This document shows positions 57,351-64,000 of a stretch of DNA of 64,000 nt, one piece after another (the first letter of the stretch is position 1; each line of letters opens with the position of its first letter). The stretch is from Alphaproteobacteria bacterium. GTDB lineage: Bacteria > Pseudomonadota > Alphaproteobacteria > Rickettsiales > JADKJE01. The notes under the pieces are model-generated. The model made no database searches. It was given only the letters and a program-made list of their open reading frames with translations, and was not told the DNA's origin. Position numbers and translations under genes: made by a program. The DNA is taken from the NCBI GenBank assembly GCA_016722515.1, contig JADKJE010000002.1, positions 248,001-312,000 of the forward strand, written 5' to 3'.

Positions 57351-58756
57351 TGACTCTAATATCCACATATCGATATGGCACAATGTTAGGTTTATGTGTT
57401 GCTATTCTCACGCTGGGTGCACCTCAAATGACGGTGGCTGCTGATGGTATTGCCCTTCCTCCTAAGGTGGCAGCGAAGGCATCTGGGGGCGTATCAACGG
57501 CTCGCAATTTAAACAATGTGCGTGAAGTTTCAGGGAAATCAGGTTTAACAGCCTGGTATGTGGAAGAGCATGCGCTGCCAATTGTGAGTGTGCGTATCGC
57601 CATTAAGGGCGGTGGGGCGGCGTATGATCCTGCTGGCAAAGAAGGCCTCGCCAATGTGGTTGCTTCAATGCTGGATGAAGGGGCTGGGAGTTATGACAGC
57701 CAGGCATTTCAAAAAGAATTAGAGAAAAAAGCCATCCAGATGTCATTTGATATCGATAATGATTATTTGTTTATCGAAATGAAAATGCTGAAAGAAAATG
57801 CGGATAGGGCTTTTGAATTATTATCGCTTGCGCTGACCAAGCCGCGTTTGGACACAGGTGATATGGCCAGGGTGCGTAAGCAAATTATAACGGCCATCAC
57901 TAAAAGTGAGGAAGATCCCAATTATGTAGGTGAAAAAGCTCTCAACGAAACCTTGTTTGGCAAGCATCCTTATGCACATCCTTCCATTGGCAATAGAAAA
58001 TCGGTTGAAGCAGTAGGAACCGGTGATGTTAAAACCTATATCAGCCAAAAAATAACAAGAAACCAAATGGTTGTGACGATGGTGGGTGATGTGAGTGCGG
58101 ATACTATTGCCAACTGGATGGATAAATATCTAGGAGTGCTTCCAGATCAAGCCAAAACAAATGGCAAAGCCTTACCGGATAAAGTGGCGGAGGTAACACA
58201 GCTTAATTATCGCACGCAAACCGTATCAAGACCCATCCCGCAAAGTGTAATTATGTTTGCTGGTAAAGGTGTTAAACGGAAGGATCCTGATTTTTATGCC
58301 GCCTATGTTCTCAATTATATTTTGGGAGGCGGCAGTTTTGAGTCGAAGCTAATGAAAGAATTGCGTGAAAAAAGAGGGTTAGTTTATTCGGCCTATACCT
58401 ACCTGGAAAATTATAAATACGCCTCTTTGCTGCGAGGTGGAGCGGCGACCCAATCCAAGAATGTTGACCAGGCTCTGAGGGTGATCAAGGACGTGGTCCA
58501 GGATGCCAGTAATAATATTACTGAACAAGATGTGGCAGATGCCAAGCGTTATCTTATTGGATCATTTCCGCTACAATTAGATACAAATGATAAATTGGCA
58601 TTGTTCCTGACGATTATGCAGTTGGATAATCTGGGTAAGGATTTCTTGCAGCAACGCAATGAATCTGTTGCTAAAGTGACCGCGCAGGATGTTAAGAGGG
58701 TGGCAAAATCGCTGCTATCAGTGGACAAGCTTTCTTTTGTGGTTGTTGGTAAGTAG
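57350..58756 (+). CDS. M16 family peptidase-like protein, non-catalytic subunit
   Basis: 468 residues with a signal peptide. The M16 fold is clear (KEGLANVVASMLDEGAG in place of the zinc site, and LNYILGGGSFESKLMKELREKRGLVYSAY, a family landmark split by fold boundaries), but HxxEH is missing. It probably forms the heterodimer partner of the upstream peptidase, as in processing-peptidase-like pairs. Confidence 0.92.
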   Translation: MTLISTYRYGTMLGLCVAILTLGAPQMTVAADGIALPPKVAAKASGGVSTARNLNNVREVSGKSGLTAWYVEEHALPIVSVRIAIKGGGAAYDPAGKEGLANVVASMLDEGAGSYDSQAFQKELEKKAIQMSFDIDNDYLFIEMKMLKENADRAFELLSLALTKPRLDTGDMARVRKQIITAITKSEEDPNYVGEKALNETLFGKHPYAHPSIGNRKSVEAVGTGDVKTYISQKITRNQMVVTMVGDVSADTIANWMDKYLGVLPDQAKTNGKALPDKVAEVTQLNYRTQTVSRPIPQSVIMFAGKGVKRKDPDFYAAYVLNYILGGGSFESKLMKELREKRGLVYSAYTYLENYKYASLLRGGAATQSKNVDQALRVIKDVVQDASNNITEQDVADAKRYLIGSFPLQLDTNDKLALFLTIMQLDNLGKDFLQQRNESVAKVTAQDVKRVAKSLLSVDKLSFVVVGK

Positions 58757-58838
58757 TTGGTATTTGTAAATAATCTTGACATATTATACAATGTCGGTTA
58801 TCAACGTCGGTATCTGACCAATTTTATGGAATATTCGT

Positions 58839-60143
58839 ATGTTATATGATCACACGATTCATGCCGGATTTTTTGATAAAGAAAATTTTCTGGGAATCTC
58901 CCGAGATTTTTTCCAACACACGGTATTGCGTGCCCATGATTTAATGGACGAAATCGCAACTGAGTTTAAGGCGGGGGCGCTACCCTGGCTTGAATTGCCC
59001 AACCAGGAGACATTGGCTTCAATCTGTGAGATTGCTGAGCAATTAAAAGGCCGCTACAAGAATATCCTTATTTTGGGAATGGGAGGGGCGAGTTTATGTG
59101 GTCAGGTTTTGGTGTCGCTGATGCGGCGACCTTTTGCTCCTTACGGAAAGATGCCGAGGATTTATTTTGTAGATACGTTGGATCCCAGCGCGATAACCGA
59201 TTTATACTGCCAGATTAATCCTAGGGAAACGGCTTTTGTGGTGATCAGCAAATCAGGAACAACGGTTGAAACGCTTACACAATTATCGTTATTTTATACC
59301 TTTACCAAAGAAGTAACCGGTGCCGAGCCACAACCTGGTCAATTTATGATGATCAGCGATCCTAAACCTTCGCCGCTGCGTGATTTTGCAGAAGCGATTA
59401 AGGCTCGAGTAGAGGATCATCGCCCTGAGGTTGGCGGCAGATTCGCCATCTTTACGAATGTTGGTCTGCTACCGGCTGCGATAGCATCGATGAATATCCA
59501 GAATGTATGTGAAGGAGCAAATGAGACATTGGCTCATTGCTTAAAAGGAACAAGCCAATCGGTGATAGAAGGTGCTGCGATGCATGTGGTGATGCTGGAG
59601 CGTGGAATCCAGCAATCGGTCATGATGTCCTACAGTGATGGGCTACTCGGATTAGTTGATTGGGTACGACAACTCATTGCTGAGAGTTTGGGCAAAGGCG
59701 GAAAGGGCATTACTCCTATTAAAGCCAAAGGCACGATGGACCAACACAGCCAGCTGCAATTATTTTTAGATGGGCCTAAAGATAAATGGTTTACCGTACT
59801 AAGGGGTGTTCCGATTATTCCCCATCTGGAAATTGAAATACCAAAGCAATGTAAACCATGGGATAATGGCTTAGTAGGAAGCACGTTAGCAGAAGTGGTT
59901 GAAATAGAATATCAAGCAACGGTCAATGCCTTACTTACCAAAGGCTGTCCCTTGCGGACGATCAATTGTGGTTACTTGGACGAATACCGCATCGGCGCAT
60001 TAGCTATGCATTTTATGTTGGAAACCATGCTGGTGGCAAAATTAATGAATATCAATGCGTATGATCAGCCAGCCGTAGAAATTGGCAAGCGTTTTGCTCT
60101 TGATTTACTGGCACAGAAGGCCAGGGAGCGTACCCATGTCTAA
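58839..60143 (+). CDS. pgi: Glucose-6-phosphate isomerase, short form
   Basis: 434 residues. The sugar-phosphate isomerase signatures are GMGGASLCGQVLVSLM, VISKSGTTVETLTQLSLFY and the C-terminal LDEYRIGALAMHFMLET-type region with the active-site residues. It lacks about 100 residues compared with the E. coli enzyme (549), as in the short bacterial PGI class. It interconverts glucose-6-P and fructose-6-P. It overlaps tmk by 8 bases. Confidence 0.9.
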   Translation: MLYDHTIHAGFFDKENFLGISRDFFQHTVLRAHDLMDEIATEFKAGALPWLELPNQETLASICEIAEQLKGRYKNILILGMGGASLCGQVLVSLMRRPFAPYGKMPRIYFVDTLDPSAITDLYCQINPRETAFVVISKSGTTVETLTQLSLFYTFTKEVTGAEPQPGQFMMISDPKPSPLRDFAEAIKARVEDHRPEVGGRFAIFTNVGLLPAAIASMNIQNVCEGANETLAHCLKGTSQSVIEGAAMHVVMLERGIQQSVMMSYSDGLLGLVDWVRQLIAESLGKGGKGITPIKAKGTMDQHSQLQLFLDGPKDKWFTVLRGVPIIPHLEIEIPKQCKPWDNGLVGSTLAEVVEIEYQATVNALLTKGCPLRTINCGYLDEYRIGALAMHFMLETMLVAKLMNINAYDQPAVEIGKRFALDLLAQKARERTHV

Positions 60144-60795
60144 AGCACCATGGATTGTATTTGACGGTGGTGAAGGCAGCGGCAAATCAACGCAGGCAAA
60201 AATGCTTGCAGAAGTCGTAGAGCGTGCCGGCTTTCCTTGCCTTAGAACGCGCGAGCCAGGTGGGACGTTTAAGGCCGAAAAAATTCGCACATTATTGACG
60301 GAATCGCAAGACGAATTATGGGATCCTGTCAGTGAATTATTTTTGCATGTGGCTGCGCGGCGTGAGCACGTCATGAAATTAATTCTTCCGGCTATTAACC
60401 AGGGTAAGTGGGTGGTGTGTGATCGTTTCAATCCATCAACGATTGCTTATCAGGCATTTGGCGGAGGTCTTTCACCCCATTATGTATGGTCGATTATCCA
60501 TGCGGCTATCGGTGGAATCCATCCAGACATGGTGATATGGCTTGATGTTGATGTTAAAACGGGTTTAAACCGTGCCCATGCGCGTATGGATACCAATCAT
60601 TATGAAACCCAGGGGGAGGCATATCACGAGCGCGTTCGTTCGGGATATCAGCATTACCGCAAGGCCTATCCTAACTACGTATTTTATTGTGATTCAAGTG
60701 ATCGGAACCCTGATGAATTGCATCGCGATATTGTGAATATGGTCAATACACGATTCGGCCAGCAGCTTAAGGCGCTTGGTTCTAAAAAATCTTAA
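60136..60795 (+). CDS. tmk: Thymidylate kinase
   Basis: 219 residues phosphorylating dTMP to dTDP. P-loop FDGGEGSGKSTQAKML, the DR(F/Y) motif in VVCDRFNPSTIAYQ, and a LID region near VDVKTGLNRAHARMD are visible. The frame opens upstream within pgi, but the start at 60136 matches the family. It complements the ThyX encoded about 16 kb away. Confidence 0.95.
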   Translation: MSKAPWIVFDGGEGSGKSTQAKMLAEVVERAGFPCLRTREPGGTFKAEKIRTLLTESQDELWDPVSELFLHVAARREHVMKLILPAINQGKWVVCDRFNPSTIAYQAFGGGLSPHYVWSIIHAAIGGIHPDMVIWLDVDVKTGLNRAHARMDTNHYETQGEAYHERVRSGYQHYRKAYPNYVFYCDSSDRNPDELHRDIVNMVNTRFGQQLKALGSKKS

Positions 60796-60825
60796 CTTTT
60801 TATTTCATCTGTAAGAGTTCATCCT

Positions 60826-61290
60826 ATGAGTGATATTCGTTACCCTGTGCGTATTGTCTTTGAAGAAACTGGATTTGTAGCTGATTTTCCTGATTTAGGT
60901 GGCTTGACTGACGGTAAAACCTTTGACGAAACTCTTCTGAATGCGGGACGTTTATTAGAAACACTGATTTCCTATAAAATTAAACGTGATGAAGGCATAG
61001 CCCATCCAACGGCTCTCAAAAAAGGCGAATATGAAATTTCTGTTCCACCGCTCATGGCTGCCAAATTATTGCTCTATTGGGAAATGCGTAGCAAACGCAT
61101 GAAAAAATCAGCCTTAGCCAGAAGATTAAGTTGCCATCTTCCCTATGTTGAAAAGCTCTTGGATGTAAAGCATGAATCGAATTTATCGCAGATCAACCGG
61201 GCCTTTGCGGTCATGGGCAAGCGTATCCTTATCAGCGTTGAAGATTTGCCGCCCGAGCAACAATTAACGCAGCCTTTCTATGGTGGCTAA
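60826..61290 (+). CDS. HicB-family antitoxin-like protein with helix-turn-helix
   Basis: 154 residues. The N-terminal ~60 show a HicB/DUF1902-like fold (YPVRIVFEETGFVADFPDL, GKTFDETLLNAGRLLETL). The C-terminal half has a Xre-like helix-turn-helix (KRMKKSALARRLSCHLPYVEKLL). HicB antitoxins normally accompany a HicA toxin; none is found next to it. It may be an orphan regulator. Confidence 0.75.
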   Translation: MSDIRYPVRIVFEETGFVADFPDLGGLTDGKTFDETLLNAGRLLETLISYKIKRDEGIAHPTALKKGEYEISVPPLMAAKLLLYWEMRSKRMKKSALARRLSCHLPYVEKLLDVKHESNLSQINRAFAVMGKRILISVEDLPPEQQLTQPFYGG

Positions 61291-61395
61291 TCGATACCTA
61301 TATTGAGGGTTTTAGGGGCTTGACCTTAGCGCTAAAGTGATGTATAACGTTTGCCTACCTGTGCCCATCATGTTTATAGGATGGGTCTCTCATGT

Positions 61396-61471
61396 GGGGA
61401 TATAGCTCAGTTGGTAGAGCACCTGCTTTGCACGCAGGGGGTCAGCGGTTCGAATCCGCTTATCTCCACCA
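61396..61471 (+). tRNA. tRNA-Ala (anticodon TGC)
   Basis: 76 bases including an encoded CCA. The acceptor stem is GGGGATA with TATCTCC, the D arm GCTCAGTTGGTAGAGC, the anticodon arm CCTGC-TTTGCAC-GCAGG, and the T arm AGCGG-TTCGAAT-CCGCT. Anticodon TGC reads alanine codons. Confidence 0.97.
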
Positions 61472-61712
61472 CCCTTCGCCCTTGCGGGCTGAAACAAGAA
61501 GGCGTTAAAAACCGGGCACATACCTATTATTTACGGATACCGATCTCCCGAAACCAATGGGATGCTGCGCCAACATGTTTGGCTTTGTTGCAGGGCGTCT
61601 TACGAGTGGGATTGAGATCATATTGATATTCAATATATTAAGATGTCCGCTCATTGACTTCCCTGTGTCTTGCACCTATATATAAAATAAGTTTAAAATC
61701 TAAGAGGTCGAT

Positions 61713-62306
61713 ATGAATCCTAAATATTTAGTTATTATTGCCATCGTTGTGATTGTGGCCATTTTTGGTTCGTCCATCGTTGGTAGCATGAATACCATTC
61801 CGCAACTCGATGAAAAAGTGAATGCGTCGTGGGCTGAAGTGCAGAACCAATATCAGCGACGTGCCGATCTGGTCCCAAATTTGGTTGAAACGGTAAAGGG
61901 TTATGCCAATTTTGAACAAAAAACATTGACGGATGTGATCAGTGCGCGTGCTAATGCAACCAAAGTGACACTGACTCCAGAAATGCTGAGCAATCCAGCG
62001 GCGGTTAAACAATTCGAACAGGCGCAAGGAGGATTATCTTCGGCACTCTCACGCTTAATGGTGGTGGCGGAACGTTATCCGGATTTAAAAGCTAACCAAA
62101 ATTTCCTGGCATTGCAATCGCAGCTTGAAGGCACTGAAAACCGCATCACCGTTGCGCGTAAAGATTATATCGAAACAGTGCAGTTCTATAATGTAAGAGT
62201 GCGCACATTCCCGGGTATAATCTGGGCTAAATTTTACGGCGCTAAACCAAAACAAACCTTTGCAGCAACGCAAGGATCTGAAAAACCACCAGCCGTGAAA
62301 TTCTAG
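61713..62306 (+). CDS. LemA family protein
   Basis: 197 residues: an N-terminal membrane helix (VIIAIVVIVAIFGSS), then the LemA helical domain with NASWAEVQNQYQRRADLVPNLV and AENRITVARKDYIETV-like ENRITVARKDYIETVQFYN. AGAGGTC precedes the ATG. LemA genes commonly lead an operon with TPM-domain genes, as here. The molecular role is unknown. Confidence 0.93.
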   Translation: MNPKYLVIIAIVVIVAIFGSSIVGSMNTIPQLDEKVNASWAEVQNQYQRRADLVPNLVETVKGYANFEQKTLTDVISARANATKVTLTPEMLSNPAAVKQFEQAQGGLSSALSRLMVVAERYPDLKANQNFLALQSQLEGTENRITVARKDYIETVQFYNVRVRTFPGIIWAKFYGAKPKQTFAATQGSEKPPAVKF

Positions 62307-63011
62307 ATGACACGTTTATTATCCTTTATCACCGCCTTATTCATCAGCGCTGTGGCGATTGCGGCACCGCAATTCCCGGCGCTAACAGGGCGTGTGGTAG
62401 ATGATGCCCATATTCTATCTGCAAACACCGTGCAGGCGTTAGATGCGATGCTCGCTGATTATGAGCGAGGAACTACCAATCAAGTGGTGGTGGTGACGCT
62501 TTCTTCACTTCAAGGTACCAGTATTGAAGATTACGGTTATCAATTAGGGCGTCACTGGCGCATAGGCCAAAAGGACAAAGATAATGGTGTATTGCTGATT
62601 GTTGCACCGACGGATCGCAAAATAAGGATTGAAGTAGGTTATGGATTAGAAGGCGAACTCACCGATGCCAAATCAAGCGTGATCCTTCATAGTATTATTT
62701 TGCCGGCTTTTCGTGCTGGTAAACTAGAACAAGGCATTGTCGATGGAACCAACGCTATTGTTTCGGTATTGGGTGGTAAAGGTATGCCGGCAGGACTCGA
62801 ATCTGTCCAGCAACGACCAGTTAGCAAATTACATACGCTATTGGCGGTTATATTTCTGCTGTTTTTTATCTATTTCTGTATTCGGCATCCGGTGCTAGCG
62901 CTCTTATTCTTTTCCAGCATGCGTTTTGGTGGTGGTCATGGTCGGGGAGGCGGTGGCTTTAGCGGTGGCGGTGGTAGTTTTGGTGGAGGAGGGTCATCAG
63001 GATCATGGTAA
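62307..63011 (+). CDS. TPM-domain membrane protein (YgcG type)
   Basis: 234 residues: a signal peptide, a TPM domain (about 25-150, with VVDDAHILSANTVQALDAML, YGYQLGRHWRIGQKDKDNGV and VGYGLEGELTD), one helix (about 170-190), and a glycine-rich tail (GGGHGRGGGGFSGGGG). It starts directly after the lemA stop. Confidence 0.92.
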   Translation: MTRLLSFITALFISAVAIAAPQFPALTGRVVDDAHILSANTVQALDAMLADYERGTTNQVVVVTLSSLQGTSIEDYGYQLGRHWRIGQKDKDNGVLLIVAPTDRKIRIEVGYGLEGELTDAKSSVILHSIILPAFRAGKLEQGIVDGTNAIVSVLGGKGMPAGLESVQQRPVSKLHTLLAVIFLLFFIYFCIRHPVLALLFFSSMRFGGGHGRGGGGFSGGGGSFGGGGSSGSW

Positions 63012-63628
63012 ATCTATTTTCACAACTGGATAAAGATGCGATATCGCTGGCTACGCAAAAAGCGGAAGAACAAACCAGTGCCGAATTAGTCACGATTATT
63101 GCCCGCGCTAGTGACGTGTACCATAGCTTTATTCTGGTCTATGGGTTGATGTTGGGAACGCTGGTTGCAGCGCTGTTGTGGGTTAACGAAAGAATAATAC
63201 ATTTTCCGATGCTTCTGGTTGTTCAACTGGCTGTTATTGGATTAGTTGCGGTGATCCCTTGGGTTGGTATGGGGGGGGCTTTTTTGATTCCTAAACATAT
63301 TCGTACGCAACGAGCTAGCCGTCGTGCATGTGAAGAATACGTAACTCTTTCGCGGCAGGTGCCAGCCAAAACTCCTGTGCTATTACTCTATGTTTCGCTG
63401 GCTGAACATTATGTTCAGATAGTGCCCAATCAGGTTGTGCGTGAGATGATTTCTGACGAACAATGGAATGAAGTCATTCGCAACTTAACCGCGTCTATCC
63501 GCTTACAGGGATTAACCCAATCCTGCGTAACGGCTATTGACGCAGCCACTCAGTTACTTGTGCCTCACTTTCCTGATGATGGTGGTGCCGATTTATTAAA
63601 AACCGATGTGGTTGTCATGCGGAAATAG
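63005..63628 (+). CDS. TPM-domain protein, second
   Basis: 207 residues. A TPM domain is split by two membrane helices (about 40-60 and 72-92) after the N-terminal SAELVTIIARASDVYHSF. Its start overlaps the preceding gene by 7 bases, so the three genes lemA-TPM-TPM are one operon. Confidence 0.87.
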   Translation: MVNLFSQLDKDAISLATQKAEEQTSAELVTIIARASDVYHSFILVYGLMLGTLVAALLWVNERIIHFPMLLVVQLAVIGLVAVIPWVGMGGAFLIPKHIRTQRASRRACEEYVTLSRQVPAKTPVLLLYVSLAEHYVQIVPNQVVREMISDEQWNEVIRNLTASIRLQGLTQSCVTAIDAATQLLVPHFPDDGGADLLKTDVVVMRK

Positions 63629-63657
63629 TGCACTATTTATAAAATAATAGGATGGTT

Positions 63658-64000
63658 ATGATCCATGTCGAAAAATTATATGTTGAATATCCCAGTAAGC
63701 GTGCACTGAATAATGTGTCGTTTGACATACCTTCAGGAAGCATAACGGCACTTGTTGGGCCAAATGGTGCAGGGAAAACAACCTTGATGCGGTGCATTGC
63801 GGCGCTTGATGAACCATTTTCAGGCCAGATTACTGTCAATGGTGTCAATGTGGTTGAGCATCCGCGTCGTGCGCATCAGATGCTTGGTTATCTGTCTGAT
63901 TTTTTTGGGGTCTATCACGACCTTACCGTTTATCAGAATTTAATGTTCATTGCCCGCATCCATCAATTGCCGCAAAATACGATAGAAAAACAAGTCTTAT
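63658..64000 (+). CDS. ABC transporter ATP-binding protein, 5' part (runs off the window)
   Basis: The first 114 codons of an ABC ATPase: Walker A ALVGPNGAGKTTLMRC is present, with the Q-loop region LGYLSDFFGVYHDLTV. It is of the ABC-2/drug-export (CcmA-like) type by its N-terminal pattern. The start at 63658 has AGGA 5 bases before; an ATG at 63652 overlaps that site and is less likely. The rest lies outside. Confidence 0.85.
   Translation, partial: MIHVEKLYVEYPSKRALNNVSFDIPSGSITALVGPNGAGKTTLMRCIAALDEPFSGQITVNGVNVVEHPRRAHQMLGYLSDFFGVYHDLTVYQNLMFIARIHQLPQNTIEKQVL

Overview
This window is chromosomal DNA of an alphaproteobacterium of moderate to low GC. The diagnostic features are a circularly permuted (two-piece) tmRNA gene followed by an alpha-type SspB, the divergent SecB / Tim44-like / MltA arrangement, a coxB-coxA-ctaB-small ORF-ctaG-coxC-DUF983-surf1 operon, ThyX in place of ThyA, a DUF3035 (BamF-like) lipoprotein and a single-copy ccmD gene. 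An ankyrin-repeat protein, scattered housekeeping genes and a short PGI would fit a Rickettsiales- or Holosporales-like lineage. That placement is inference: de novo purine synthesis (purD) and many metabolic genes remain, so this is not an extremely reduced genome.

Layout. 1-3.5 kb: the end of mltG, purD, xseA and a small glycine-zipper lipoprotein. 3.7-11.3 kb is the accessory region: a PcfJ-like protein, a 721-residue ankyrin protein with a possible caspase-like N-terminal domain, an ABC exporter broken by an in-frame TGA and clipped at its 3' end, a decayed IS30-like element (9403-10437) and a 5'-truncated RecG-like/AlbA_2-type gene, followed by a tandem hairpin repeat. 11.3-19.2 kb (minus strand): a co-directional run Tim44-like, mltA, RND adaptor, RND pump, outer-membrane factor. 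19.3-22.4 kb: secB, two paralogous His/Arg-rich secreted coiled-coil proteins and dnaN. 22.7-28.9 kb: the cytochrome c oxidase operon. 28.9-36.8 kb: M32 carboxypeptidase, thrC, a membrane/spermidine-synthase-like fusion, a sulfotransferase and a Wzm/Wzt polysaccharide exporter. 36.9-41.2 kb: tkt-gap-pgk. 41.2-46.4 kb: a hybrid histidine kinase, thyX, ssrA, sspB, ccmD, pssA.

46.6-50.6 kb holds the most intriguing locus: four abutting or overlapping genes coding for a lysine 2,3-aminomutase-like radical SAM enzyme, two different ATP-grasp ligases related to D-Ala-D-Ala ligase and a GNAT acetyltransferase. They look like a compact pathway that makes beta-lysine and then ligates and/or acetylates it. 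50.6-64 kb: uvrB, secF, ribF, lspA, a BamF-like lipoprotein, two M16 peptidases, pgi, tmk, a HicB-like regulator, tRNA-Ala(TGC), lemA, two TPM-domain proteins and the start of an ABC transporter ATPase.

Functional links visible here: ssrA and sspB (trans-translation tagging and delivery of tagged proteins to ClpXP) are adjacent, and the predicted tag carries the SspB-recognition-like ANDN motif twice. The cox genes form a complete structural and assembly set. The sulfotransferase and Wzm/Wzt probably act on surface polysaccharide.
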